A stretch of DNA of 64,000 bases from Climacium dendroides (GCA_950106755.1 OX467082.1:21514001-21578000); one strand, 5' to 3'. Shown: positions 1 through 12,949, counted from the first letter of the stretch. Notes: generated by a model from the sequence alone, not told the origin. Numbers and translations are program-made.

Positions 1-2720
1 GATGGGCAACATTTTTGTAGGGTATCAAATAGAACTTCTTAGATGGATGTTGTAGGGGTGGATGTGGGATTGATGTACTATTGAATCTTTAACTTGTAAT
101 AGTGGTTTAGGCATGGGGTTTTTGAATATTGACCAGTGAAGCCAAAAAAAATAAACATGAGAGTGATAAATAAGAGAATTATTGAAAAAAAAAGAGACTA
201 TCTTTAAGTTGAAGGACTACTGTGATGAATTTTTTTGTAAATGAATTGAATTTAATGTTGTGCATAGAATGTTTTCAATTGAATTTTGAAATTTGTGCCA
301 AATGTAAAGACTCATTGCCCAACTGTCAGAATTAGTAAAATACCTTAATTTGGTGAAAGTAAAATATACATCGAGAAATATAGGATAGAAGGTGTACTAA
401 CAACATTATTAGTTGCATATACTTTTCTAGTTAGAGTAAAAACAACAAGAACTATTGAGAATGTTCCTTGCCTCCCATTGGGAAAAAAATATTTGAACAT
501 GAAAGGGTTAAAATTTAAAGAAAGTGAATTAGTTATTGTACTCATCAACTATGGACATGTGGATACAAAGAGAGCTCTCAATATCCCCTCAATGAACAAT
601 ACACATGCATAGACATCCTCATCTTATTGCATGATAAAATTCAGTAATGTGCCTTAAATAGTTACAAGTGCTCTCACTACCATTCATGGTGTTTAACTTT
701 AAAATAGGGAATAACCGAAATGGCACTCAAGGGATAAATTTATTAGAAAAACATTCTCTTTTCTTTTTACAAGAATATATAGAGCCAAAAAAGGGATGAC
801 ATTAACAAGACAAAATCCCCTCGTAGTCGATGGAAATAAGTCTTGGCAACTCAGACACCTCAATGACATTGTGATCAAAGCCGTTCTTCTAAAGCAAGAT
901 AATACGCATAATTGTTATGTGTTGTCAATACTGTAAAAAAATTGTGGCATTGTATATGGATACAACTTTGTAGGCATCTAACTTCAAAGTAGTGCAAATG
1001 AATACAAACAATGCATTATAATAATACATTGGTTAAACATATAAAACAAGTTCCCACCATGGGCAGAAGACAATCGTCACTTCCACTTTATAGTGCAAGA
1101 CATATGAACTCCCTTTTGTGTTGGTGATGAGTGATGACAAAATGAGGTCGTTGTAGCTAAAGACATCAAAGTCTTCCTCAAAGACTAAAGGATTACAAAA
1201 TTATCTTTGACATCATGCATACTACAACCATTGACACAAGAGGAACTCAGGCGTGTGTACTTGTCATTGAAAATGTCTACGAGATTGTGGACAGCTACCT
1301 ATGTGTGATGCTATTGTCACTGGACAAGACATGTGGCCCAATGTTGGAGTCGATGGGAGAGGCTCCATTGTTTGCAGCAACACTATTGTAAGATTTGTGA
1401 TCTATTTGAAAAAAGCACAAGGCTTCTAGCTATGGTAAAGTTTGTGAAAGGAAAAGGAAAAAGATAAAAAAAAAAAAAAAAGACCCCCTAAACTAAACCC
1501 TAAATTGGTGACAAAAGTAATAAAAATAGCTCCCAACTAAAAGAGGTCACTGCTATTGCTATAGTGGTTTCTCTCAACCAAACCTAGACTTCTACACTCA
1601 AACCTATAGAAATGATAGCACTTAAAGCCCTCTCAAGTTTGCCTACCTAAATCCTTGTAGAGTTGATTCATAGAAAATCTCAAGACACAAAGTAAAAGCA
1701 ACCTTTATGACAAACTCAACCACTCAATACAAAGTGTAGTCCAAAAATATCGTTCTAAGTTTCTAAAGCCAAAAAGCCAAAAGTACAAGGAGAAGTTAAT
1801 GTGTCAACAACAACGAAAGCCAAACCTTAAATATCCTATAGAAGGAGTTCATCCTACCAATAATATGGGACAAAAATGGTTCTTGAAACCTTCCAATAAG
1901 ACTACCTTAAAAACTCTAACCCTCTTTACAAGGCTATTCATAACTCTTGAAACCAATGATCTTTTTACTAAGATGGTATCTTTAAATTGTAAGCGGCTCA
2001 CATCACGACATTGCTATGGACATTCTTGACATGACTGTGGATGACCTGTCATTGTTCTTGCTTTTGCTCTACACAAGCGCAAGTTCAACAACTGGTCTGG
2101 CAGAAAGGCAATGCCAACACTAGTTCACATTGCTATTGACCAGCATTTGATCATGGACTTCACAATGCCTTGCAAAGCCTTTTTAGCTGCGTGCTTGGCA
2201 AATAGATACTTGCTGGTATTGATCAAGCTAAAGACTCCCTCCACCTATAAGAATACGGTTTTAAAATGCGAAGTGAAAATTTGCCGACCGTATTGGTTGG
2301 CGTATAGAAAGGTATTGGTTGTTGGCCGATGTGCATGCATTTGCCAAATAAGATAGGAATGAGTAGACTTCTTTTAGGATGGCACCTCTTCTTTGTCGTC
2401 CCTCTCTTCTTTCCTTTATGGGGAAGTTCACATTTCAGATGCTTGTGTGGAAGCTAGGAATGATGTAAACAAGGATATTCATATTCAATAAAATCTTTGT
2501 TTTTTAAACAAAGATCACGTTTTTGTCTGCACGCATGCACATTGAATTCAATGAACTCTTTTCCTCCCCATTATTTTATTAATCATTACAGCGATGCACT
2601 CATGACTACATCAATCATTCACATATTGGATAAAAAACGTCACATTATTTAGTGTATATCACATCACAACTACCTTGGTTGTAAATAATATTAAATGAAA
2701 TTAAAATAAAAGGATTTTGC
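1..2720. other. AT-rich intergenic DNA, no gene supported
   Basis: No reading frame here resembles a known family and the short ORFs (for example near 1.8-2.4 kb) lack codon bias, splice context or domain motifs. I see no tandem array, transposon end or RNA gene in this stretch. Confidence 0.6.
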
Positions 2721-2721
2721 A

Positions 2722-2868
2722 GGTTGTAGAGAATTCTTGGGAATACTGTAATAGGAAATTGACTTAGTAGATGCTAATTTCAATGTAGAAGAGTTGCAAA
2801 TTGGCTATCAAATTCTATTGTTTGTTGCCATCTTGGCAAAAATCTAATCTTCCCAAGGATTTTGCTCC
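2722..2868 (+). repeat. dispersed repeat, copy 1 (partner at 32.3 kb, inverted)
   Basis: About 150 bp matching, in opposite orientation, the stretch at 32295-32455. Shared blocks include GCAAATTGGCTATCAAATTC here against GAATTTGATAGCCAATTTGC there, plus the flanking words around 'attgacttagtagatgc' and its reverse. It is diverged and non-coding, so probably a fragment of an old transposable element. Family unknown. Confidence 0.6.
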
Positions 2869-3457
2869 CACGTACATTTGGCTACGCAAACTTCTAAGTA
2901 GCAATGGAGCAAATTTTAGCCAATTTTGTGAACAGTTCAATGCTGTCTTGTTCTAAGTGTGTGAAGCCAAGCCCAAGACTTTTGTGCCTATGACTAACAA
3001 ATTGCCAAAAAAAAACTTGCTTCACTGTCTTTGCCACTTCCCTATATTCTATAGGCAAAAATACTTAAGTCTTATATTGTAAGTTCTTCTATCGTAACGT
3101 CAATCTAAACTTCCCAGCTATGGAAGGGGACTCAACAAATCAATACTACTACTCCCCATATTGCTAGGAACTATTGCTCTTCATATTCGATTGCCAAATT
3201 TCTTGACGTGTGCTCCTACATTTACATTTTAAGAACAAGACCCAAGTTCCACTAGAAGCCAACTCCATATCTATGCAACACCTATTTATGCCATGTCAAG
3301 CTCCTACATGTGCCCCATTCCATCCCACAAGTGCTAAAAAAACTCAATTGAATATGCATTTTGTCACATCCAAAAGCCACCTTCCAACAAATTTCTTGCC
3401 TTCTCTACTTCTTTAAACCACCATTTCAATGGAATTTCACCATTTTAACGAAATTGC

Positions 3458-3590
3458 CCGTCACCACTGTACACCAAGATTTCCAAAATGGGAATCTGGA
3501 AACTAAAGATAATACACAGGGACCTTATATTGAATCTCTAGTGTATAAAAGGTTCACACAAGGTAAATGGTCCCAACCACAAGTAAGGTA
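3458..3590 (+). repeat. dispersed repeat, related to 5196-5335
   Basis: This segment matches 5196-5335 in the same orientation over about 130 bp. Shared blocks include ATACACAGGGACCTTATATT, AAAGGTTCACACA and TGGTCCCA.CCACAAGTAA. The pair looks like two copies of an old mobile-element fragment; no terminal repeats or target duplications are visible. Confidence 0.65.
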
Positions 3591-3817
3591 ATAGGCTCAA
3601 AAAGCATGCATCTAAAAGAAAAAAGACTCCTGTGCAAAAATAGATGGATCCAAAGATGTTTTTACTTTTTTGTGGGAGAAAGAGAAATAAGGAATACAAT
3701 AATGCACATTTTAATTTTGATTTTGATTTTGTAACTTGGAATGAATAAGATATGATTTTTCAAAGTTAAAATTGCATAAGTCTCTATTAATACTCATAGG
3801 TAAAACTGTAATGAATC

Positions 3818-3993
3818 AAAACATGCCTTTGAATGGAGCCAATGAATTTAAGAATGATCTAAAACATGTCTTTGAATGGAGCCAATGAATTTAAGAATGA
3901 TCTAAAACATGCCTTTGAATGGAGCCAATGAATTTAAGAATGATCTAAAACATGCCTTTTAATGGAGCCAGTGAGTGAGTTTAAGAATGATTC
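3818..3993 (+). repeat. 43-bp tandem repeat, four copies
   Basis: Units start at 3818, 3861, 3904 and 3947 with an exact 43-bp spacing. The core is CCTTTGAATGGAGCCAATGA followed by ATTTAAGAATGATCT. The first three units are almost identical; the fourth carries a TTTTAATGG variant and a 4-bp GTGA insertion. It is a minisatellite with no evident function. Confidence 0.9.
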
Positions 3994-4939
3994 ACTATAC
4001 GTTTCCATTCAATTCACTCTATTGTAAATCAAAATTTATTGCAACCCCTAAAAGCCCAAGGGGACCAAAAGTGTCCTTAGATAGTTTTAAGTTCAATTCA
4101 AAGTGCTGTAACTTTTGCATAAAATGTTTGAATTCAATAAAAACTTGTTGTAATATTTTCACTCTCTTTTTTACTCTATGTAGTAAAAATTTTAGATCAA
4201 TCCAAGATATACTAATTTTTTTGTAAGAGAATCAAAGTTCACAGGTTCAATTTGAGTCCACCAAATTGCATTTGTTGCCTGCAACTTTGGAGGCTTGTAT
4301 CTCCTTCATCCAATGTTTTTTTGCAATAAAATTTGTTGAGTTATGTTCCCCTTGAAGTCTAGTTATTGTGGTAAAAATTTCATGTCAATCCAAGTTCTTT
4401 TGAATGTTTGAGATCAGTTTGAAGTTCAAAAACTCAACATTTTTGAATTACAGTGAACTTTGGTGGCTTGTTTCTTCTTCATATAGTGTCCGTTTTCAAT
4501 AAATCATTTTGAAAAAGTTGCGCATACTAGTCTAGTTTGTGTGGCTAAAATTTAATATAAATTCAAGAATTTATGAGTGACTAGGAATTGTTTTAGTAGA
4601 GGGAGGTTCAACCTCTAATGTGTTTTCTACAACTTTTCTTGCTATTTTTTGACATTTCAAAGCCATTTTGTAAACCTCATCAAATTCAAAACTTTACTAT
4701 GAGCAAAAATCACACATGCATTAGAAGAGAAATGAGGCTAAGGGAGGGCCATGAGTTATCTTGGAGCTCCCAAGCGTGGGGGCTTTGTTCCATTGAAAAA
4801 TTCCTATGACACATAGATTGTTGACATGGGGGGAAACCATGTCATCAGTTACATCATCAAATTATTAAAAAAAATATTTTTTATAAAAATAGTAAATTTT
4901 TTTCCAAAAATAGTGGAATATACTTTTAAAAAATATACA

Positions 4940-5371
4940 TGTTTCCTACATATTTATGCAATCTAATTAAAAGAATTCATCACCAATTATTTTCAATAAA
5001 ATATTATGTAAACCCCTGAAAATTGACTCCAAAAATTCACCAAAAATCAAATTTTACTTTTTTTTAAGCTGAAAAATTGGTAGGCTTGAGTGGGATTGTG
5101 TGAGGATTGAGTGTAAATAATGAAAAATGAAAAACTCCAAATCACTTCCATGCTATGCAAGGAAATGTACACGGCTCAAACAGGCAGTTCGTAAATGAAC
5201 TGGACCTGACTGTACACCAGGATTCCAGGAATGGGAATCCGGGAACCACATAGGATAATACACAGGGACCTTATATTGAATCGCCAGTGTGCAAAAGGTT
5301 CACACAGGGTAGATGGTCCCAGCCACAAGTAATCTCCCTGAGGAGAAACTTGGCAACGGCGCTACTGCAGA
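4940..5371 (+). repeat. dispersed repeat, copy A (partner at 53.9-54.2 kb)
   Basis: From about 4940 to 5225 this matches 53885-54170 in the same orientation. Both contain AATTCACCA.., a block around 'taggcttg.gtg', and both end in GGCAGTTC.TAAATGAACTGG. The remaining part, to about 5335, is homologous to 3458-3590; 5335-5371 is unmatched flank. It is probably a fragment of an old, low-copy transposable element; neither an internal coding region nor a primer-binding site was recognised. Confidence 0.6.
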
Positions 5372-5379
5372 AGAAGCCT

Positions 5380-5990
5380 CTGCACAATTTAAGCTGAAAA
5401 ATTGTTATGGGCGCGCAGACCACTAAATAAATGTATGTTATAGCCACTTTCGACATCGAAGCGTCTCCAGCACATACATCCGAGATCCTAGCGAAGAAAA
5501 TTCATTCATATATAGAGAGAGAAATACAAATGCAAAGAAAATTAAAAGTCTCGCACCACATGTTTCTTCAATATGTCCTGTTCGATACCAACGCACTGTC
5601 TACAAACGACGGCCGGCATCGCCGCAGGTGACACCGATCACAAGAAAGAAATCCAACCTACCCTGCCAAGAATGTTCTTCCATCAAGTCTGGGCCTGTGA
5701 GTATACCTGTGTGGTCGAGCGCTGTCTGATCGAAACTGAATCTTCGGAGTACGTAACCTGGGTCTTGGGAAACAGAAACATACTAGTATCCGTTGCAGCA
5801 GTCGTTCCTCCTCTCACTTAGCCAGGCATCTGATCGAGCTAGCAATATTGCGCATGTACAGTATAGCAACCCACTGTGTAGCGCTAGAAGATCTAGATCC
5901 GTAAATTTTATATGGCATCTCCGATCGACAAGCCAGGATCCAAAAAACAGAAGCTCACGCCAGGGACCATATGGTAAGAACCATAATTTA
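5380..5990 (+). other. GC-richer islet with a possible orphan first exon (5912-5973)
   Basis: This ~600-bp segment is visibly richer in G and C than its surroundings. An ATG at 5912 opens 20 codons (starting M-A-S-P-I-D-K-P-G and lysine-rich) followed by a good donor, TATG|GTAAGAA, at 5973/5974. No downstream exon that could join it was recognised in the next kilobases. It may be the 5' end of a broken or displaced gene, a captured gene fragment, or chance. No function can be assigned. Confidence 0.25.
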
Positions 5991-6375
5991 GATTGTTTTA
6001 GGTGTACTTGCCTTCATAGGATTGTCAAAGAAATTACATGAGAGGTCATACCATATGCATGTCGAAGAAGGTTTTGAATAGTGTTGAACAAGTTACAATC
6101 TAAATAGTCGTAGTGGTGGTGTAGTGGTGATGATTCACATGTTCAGCTACACGGAGTTAAATGTCTTCACGTGTAGGGCAAATCCTAGTCTTGATTATGT
6201 TTATTAGTTTTGGCCACGTGGGCATATTCCAGAGTTCCAATTGCATCCCCTGATAAACTCAATTGGGAAACGTATGCATTTGGGGTATACTCACTTCACC
6301 TTAGTTACCTTACATTTTCTCATTCCTATGTGTATAGTCATGTGTACAAACGATGCTGAGGATGTTTTCTAGCCG

Positions 6376-6520
6376 ATGAATGACAAAGAGTCTCTCCATG
6401 TAGAAAAAAAGTGCAACTATTCATCCTCCAAATTTTGTGTTTTAGGGAAGGGAAGGTCTTCTATAGCAGTTTGACTTCTAATGAGTGTATTTGGATTTTT
6501 TTTTATCAATGATTCCCACG
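6376..6520 (+). repeat. dispersed repeat, copy 1 (partner at 13999-14140)
   Basis: Same-orientation match to 13999-14140. The shared core is AAAGTGCAACTATTCATCCT, followed in both by CAAAATTT-like sequence, AGGTCTTC and AGTTTG. Non-coding and diverged; a fragment of an unknown transposable-element family. Confidence 0.6.
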
Positions 6521-7539
6521 GTACCAAAACAGACTGTTTCCATAGTCACTAGCTCATTGATTATCCCTGAAGTGCCATAGGCACCATTCTATGGCATTTC
6601 AATGACGATGATAATATTGTGAGATGGAAAGAGTTCAAAAGCAATTTTTCATCCATATTTTTTTTGTTGACCTTTCATGGTGGGTTATGAAGAGTATTTA
6701 ATTGAGTTTGTAATCTTGCAAGTGTTTGTCTTCACATAAATGAGAAGTTAGTAAAAACTACGGATCATAGAATATGATATTTTAGTGTATTTTGGGAAGT
6801 TGTTCCTTGCTCTAAATCTGAAATTTCTCCACAAAAATGATATTTTTTGAATTTGAGTCCAACTAACAAAATGAAGTTCATCTACTTTGGTTTTTACTCC
6901 AATTTGAATTTTGAAAAAATTCCTAATATTGAATGTTTTATTGCAATTTGAACTTTGGATGTATTTTCAATGTCTATTATTTTCTAAATTATAGAATGAC
7001 ACAAAAATTGAGTTTACACAATGATGTAAGTCATTGCAATATACACACATGGTGAAATTTTCAGATTTTTTGAAATAATTTTCTATTTCATGTGATTTTT
7101 CTTCACTTTTTCTTCCAAAATTCTCAAAATTTTTGTGAAGTACAGAAGACACATAATTTCATCTCTGAAAAACAAATATGAAAACTTTCATACATATCTA
7201 TTGCAAATTGACAGCAAGCTGAGTGATGGGCAGTGAGGTTTGAAATCAATGGTCATGGGTCCGTCATTTAGGTTGAAGAACGATGAGTAGGTGCAACATT
7301 TCGGAAATCCAAGTCGAGAGTAAAGTACAACTTTTTCATAAAAAAATTTAATGAATATACACACTTCATACAAATCTTACGGCAGATCTCACTTAATATC
7401 CAATTTTGGACGTCCACACTCTACCTTCCATAAATTTACCTCCATGCATTCCACCACACGGGCACGTCACTGAAACTGATGATAACCACCTGTGCAGGAA
7501 ATAATCAGAAAATGGAGTGAAGCAGATCCTTCATGAGCC

Positions 7540-10500
7540 TCACTTGCGATGCGGCCTCACGTAATTCTGGGTCAAGACTCCAACGCCTTTCGAGCAGGCA
7601 AAAGCCGCTGCAAATGACAGAAGGGCCAGCACCACCAATGATGCTCGCCACATCACAGACTGCAGCGTTATGGCCACTCCAGCTGCTAACAATCCCAACG
7701 CCACTGCAACCTGTTCACACAAGACGCAGAAACTTAGATTTATCAATCAATAATAATCCAGAAGAAAGGCCTGCCAAAATTTATACCTCACTTACTTTCC
7801 ACACAATCTACAAAGCTGCATGAAGGTACGTCTCGCAAGAAAATTGCAAGAACACCAGGAGTTACAGCAAGGAGTATCAGAGCTGGGCTGCAGAACGTTT
7901 CTGTTTCAGAATCGCATTCCACTAGTAGCAGCAAAGAAGAATTTGCGTTGTGGCTAATCTGGTAACAAACTAGCAGATTGCAGAGAACGAATCATAAGAT
8001 CGAAGATCCCTAAGTATGGTTACAAATCCCAACTGAAATTGTTGGAGCTATATAACATTCTTGCAAACAAAAGTAAAGGTAGTTTGATTTTAGGGTCATT
8101 TTAATTCTCCTTCATGTGTTTCCTAGCCATTCAATTGTTCCAACATCCTCTCCCTCTTTCTCTCTATCATACTTACAACTGCACAGAAGTCTAATTTCTT
8201 CCAAAAAGCAAGTACTCTAACTAGATCAAGAATGTTTATGAACATAAAAGCAAACAAATGAGAAGTTGGTCTAATTTCTAGGTGTTCACCTGTTCCACCA
8301 TCCTCTCCCCTATTTCTCTCCGTCATTCTTAAGAATTGATTTCTTCCTATAAAGATGGTGACTGTTCCAACAAGCTCAAGAAAGTCAATGAAACAATCGA
8401 GAAGTCAGTCAGTCAGTCTGACATTGAGTCGGTCCAAATCTCCAAGAGGGGACCTCACCTTTTGATATTTCTGGAAGGCACTGAGTGTGGCGAGGCAGGA
8501 CTTGCAATGCACCACATGCCGGAAGTAGCGGTTGGTCGGATCCCTGGCGAACATGGCACCAAAGGAGCCCTGCGCAGGGTACGTCGAAGCCGTGGCCGCG
8601 GAAGCGCCAGCAGGAGCAGCTTCCGTCAAGGCTGGATGCGCAGGCACAGACACAGTTCTTAGGCCGAAGTAATATGGCATGCCATGACCAACTTTGTCGA
8701 ACCAGCGCCGCAACTCAGTGACCCAAGTGTCCGACGACTTCACGTTGAAGTAGAGATCCTTGGTGGGCTGGTTCCTCCTGATGAGGCACTCGTTCTGGGA
8801 AGCAAGGAAGCCCATGTCCTGCTCGAACACTGTGTTGCTGGTGCTGTGGATGAACCAAGTGGGGATAGACTTGATGGCCTTCGGGAAGTCCGAGCTACCG
8901 AACCGCAAAATCAGCATAGACTTGCCTTGACCTGCTGGCCTGCATAATGCCATTCACAAAAAAAAAACAAAAAAAAAACACATTTCGTACTTGTTAGACG
9001 TTGAAAATGCAATAAACAAGTGATTGATAGGATAAAATAATAAGCGGTATTGCACCACTCGCAAATAAACCATTCTTGAAAATGCAATAAACGAGGGGAT
9101 TGGGAAAAATAATAAAGCGATATCTTCACCATTCGCAAAGAAACCATTCTGTAGTTGTTAGACGTTGAAAAATGCAACAAACAAAGGAATTGGAAAAAAA
9201 ATAATAAGCGGTGTTTACAGTGAAGCTGCAAATGGTCTTCTTCATCAATTAGTTTCTCCATGTTACGAAATGTTTTTTTCAGGGAAGAAGGCCAAAGATA
9301 CCTGCCTTGCTAGCATTGCTGAATCAGGTGCGGTTACTAGATTTCAAGCACATGGTCGGCCGAGACTATTGAGGGGTCTTGTTAGACAATCGTACATTCT
9401 CGGCTAAGTACACCCAGCCAAGATCTCCTTTGCATAAAAATAGACAGGAGTTTTGCAGAGTAGCCATGCGGTAAGTTACATAAGAATGGCATAAGAAAAG
9501 AAAAGAAAAGAAAAGAAAATCACTCGCCTGCACAGGAAAATGGCGCTCAACTGGACCTCCGTGCCGTCTGGTTTCACCGATTTCTTGTCGTTCCGGAGGC
9601 AACAGGGCGCTTCGAAGCGCGTGGTGTTCGTGAATGTCGAGGTGCTGATCTCTTTCCATACCCCTGCAAACCCTCGTGCTGTCCGCTCCGTCACTTCAAA
9701 CACCTGTTGAAGCCATTCCATACATGTTTTCAGTAAAACTAGAGTGCCATTGCCACAACCAAAGTGTAAGTAAAAGTAATTTTCTAATGCATAAAAACTT
9801 TCAAACACAATAACTTTCCCACCGTAGGTCCAAACGCCACGAAACAAAGCCCAAGCATCCCTCCTCGCCAAGGGCTGACTTTCCGACGATACCAAAGCAC
9901 GCGACCGGGAGACACACAACCCAGGAGATCTCACCATATCAAACAAACAAAACAAAACAAAATAAACAGCCTATCTTAATGGATGGATTAGACTATTTCT
10001 TACAACCTCTACAGCAATGCTAAATCTCAAAATACAGGAGGGAACCACAAGAAATGCTAATATAACAGAATTGTAACCATTCCAACCACCAAAATAAATA
10101 CCAAAACTAAGGATGATTCAAGGGGAGGTCTCCTATGATCTCAGGGATCATATGGAAGCCTCCCTTGTTTGAGCACCATAATCTGACTTGAAAGCAGCAT
10201 TCTATCACCTCTACAATAAAGTCAATCTCACAGATTGGGAACCAAAAATAAAGTTGATAATCAAGAGCACCATAATCTGGCTTGATAGCAAAATTCAAAC
10301 GCCTCTACAGAAATGTCGATCTCAGAACACACAAACTGGGAACCAAAAATAATGTTGACATTCAAGAGTACAATAATCTGACTTGTCAGCAAAATTCTAT
10401 CGCCTCTACAGGAATGTCAATCTCAAAACAATCAAATTGGGAACCGCAAATAAAGTTGAGACAACTGGGGATCAGTGATCAACTATTTCTTCAATATTCA

Positions 10501-12886
10501 TGTGATATTTAAGTGATACTTGGCGATATCTATATAAAACCAACCTGGATACCTAGGTAAAATTCGACAACAGGGTTTGAAATTCAGCAGCAATCTGGCT
10601 ATTTTGTGGAAAAAAAGCTTAAATTTCCTTACAAAAAGTAGCCTTTGTGTTTTCTCTGTAGCAAAGTGGCGAAATTTCGAGCAAAAGAAAAACACTGCTG
10701 GGAATTTTGTGTAAGTACCAGAGCTTGCGCATTCTCCCTCTTGGCCGATTGATCCGTGCGGTCATGCGAGATGGGGATGTGCGCGGGGTCCATGAGATTT
10801 TCCAGCAGAATGGAGTAGTCGTAGGGAAGCTCATGTATGGAGCTGAGATGCTGGAAGCCTTCCTTCTCGTAATGCTCGAACCAGGGAATCTTGGTGGCAT
10901 CGGCACTGGCTTCGGTTCCCAGCCACGCCCAGATCACGCCCTGCGACACTTTCACTGCATACGTTTTGGTGCACGCTGTCTTTGGGATCTTTGCTCCCGG
11001 CTCCAGCTGCCATTCATTCATTCATCCATGTCAACTTCACCCCATAAGGACTGAGAAATTTTCATTGGAATTCATGATTTTATAAGCACTTTGAGTGCGC
11101 CATATGGAAACTAATTTGTCCGAATTTTAGGATCAAACCAAGCACAATTCTTCCCCAGTTTTAATGACATAAAATCTGACCCCATCTTCATTATATGTTT
11201 CACAATATGATTGATCATTCATTCACCCATGTCAACTTCATCCCAAGAGAGCTGAGATTTTGTCATTGGGCTTCAGGATTTTAGGGCAAAATTTGACCCC
11301 ATCTGAATTATTGGTTTTTTCACAGAATGATCAAGCGAATTGGTCATTTGTAATCCATAGGGGTTAACCAAATCTCCAGAAAATGAAGAGAACATCTAAA
11401 GAGCAGATGTGGAGGAGAAAAAACAGCGGCAAACCTGTGGAATCTTTGTACACTGGCCACTTCCGTTAAACTGCCACCCATGGTAAAGACACTCCAGCTT
11501 ACCGTCAATCACCTGCCCTTCTGACAGCTTTGCAAGCCTGTGACAAACAAAATTACTCATCAGTAATTAAATTTGAACAAATAGAGAGCTGAAGTTGATC
11601 GACACTTAAAGAAAAAGGATACTGAATACATGAAGGACCTATTGGCATGTCATATATAGTTAACCAACAGCAGCTCATCTAGTCATATATTTGGTGGAAT
11701 TTAACAGCAAGTGATGTAATCAACATGACGCATGACTTGGCTAATTTTCTAGGATTACTGACCTCGGAATGGAATTGTCTACAGTCACTTACAGTAGTCT
11801 ACCATCTCCTATTTTGAAATTGCATAACAAACTAAAAGGCAACTGTAGAAAATCTGATCTCATATTCAGCTCATGTACCCTAAAATCTCCCGATTAGGGT
11901 AGACGATGCTAAAACCTCATCCTGTTACTGACAGCGATCCATCTCTTAGACCAATACACTTGTTTGGCCTTCAATTAGAAAATTGGGTGTAAGGCATGAC
12001 TGAGCTAGACCTTTACAATCACTTATCTTTACATAGTACTACTGTCCCTTTTCTGTGCAATTACCATGTTGTCCAATTAATTACACAGCGGGTTGTAATA
12101 TCTCCAATTACTGAAGAAATTTCTAAACTAACAAGACTCTAAAATAGTGGTCTTTAGAAACATCATTGCCCACAGTCGTTGCACAGAAATAAGCAGTGGT
12201 CTAAAACCTCCAACTTTGCATGATCGCATAAGAAATTATCCGTTGAATTCTACTATCCAATTGCGTTTCGGACTGAATGGACGGCGTTCTTTTCAATTCT
12301 GTTTCCAGAGACGTGATCCTCAAACTGGAAGCACACAATGCCATACAGAAATTCATAACGGTACAAGAAATTTCGAATCATTCCAAACCAAGAAACCAAA
12401 GAACAACTGGTATCCCGTGGAGGGGGAACGGGCGAGGTGTTGTGACCTGTGCGGGCATCGATCTTCGAAGCAATGAAGCTCACCCTCCCCATCGTAGAAC
12501 AGCACCAGCGATCGATCGAACACTGTGAGCCCCAGCGGCGCCGCCTTGGGCATCTCCGCCTCCAAGTACATGGGGTACCACTCCTGCTGCCAGTCGTACT
12601 CCACGCGCTCCTCCTCCAGCGAGGGACTCGACACCTCGGGATCCGCCACCACGGGGAGACGGCGCGGCCTCGCTTTCCGGCTCCAGGGTCGGAAACCACC
12701 CTGAACGCTGCCACGCGCGGGGAAGGCGTCCCTCGGAGGCCGCTGCGGCGAAGCTCCATTCAGCCAGGGGCTCCGTAATCGACCGCCGCCCAAGCTCCGC
12801 GAGGCAGCTGGGAGTCTCCGTCCATGGCCAAAGGCGCAGCCGAGGGGGAGCTCCAGCTGCAACGCAGCCACCGCGGTGCACGACAT
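7540..12886 (-). CDS. Rieske [2Fe-2S] oxygenase, PAO/TIC55/PTC52 family (plastid)
   Basis: Six exons on the minus strand: 12886-12447, 11537-11435, 11006-10719, 9703-9528, 8939-8459, 7710-7540; 552 residues. The first ~75 residues are Ser/Arg/Pro-rich and look like a chloroplast transit peptide. A Rieske cluster site follows: C144-x-H146 and C163-x-x-H166 (CLYHGW). The mononuclear-iron site is D254-P-A-H257-x4-H262 in NLMDPAHIPISH. A C-terminal CxxC (481-484, HCKSC) and two hydrophobic segments (about 497-512 and 519-535) match the plastid-envelope members of the family. Known relatives open or hydroxylate chlorophyll catabolites (PAO, TIC55) or act near protochlorophyllide import (PTC52). 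Which substrate applies here cannot be decided from sequence. Intron 4 needs a GC donor (AG|GCGAGT) to keep frame. No operon context applies; the neighbours are repeats. Confidence 0.88.
10002..10470 (-). repeat. about 100-bp tandem repeat inside intron 3 of the Rieske gene
   Basis: Three recognisable units carry CC/CAATAATCTG.CTTG, then CGCCTCTACAG.AATGTC, then TGGGAACC.AAATAA.GTTG. The 'ataatctg' blocks sit near 10178, 10272 and 10373, spacing 94-101 bp. A weaker partial unit lies at 10002-10085. It is wholly intronic. Confidence 0.75.
11010..11330 (-). repeat. about 195-bp duplication in intron 2 of the Rieske gene
   Basis: Two direct copies share CATTCATTCA.CCATGTCAAC, then a CTGAGA block, TTTTCATTGG and CTGACCCCATCT-like sequence. 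They start near 11012 and 11210. It is a diverged tandem duplication within the intron and does not touch an exon. Confidence 0.6.
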
Positions 12887-12949
12887 CGCAAATCAGCTCA
12901 GCTCAGCGCCACTCAACTCAGATCTCTGACTCTCTCTCAACCAGAGGCG

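Noticed and set aside
3818..3993. Possible CRISPR-like array
   Set aside because: The 43-bp units are directly adjacent with no variable spacers, and the genome is a plant's; it is a plain minisatellite.
8336..8947. Plus-strand ORFs of 78-108 codons
   Set aside because: Antisense to the conserved fifth exon of the Rieske oxygenase.
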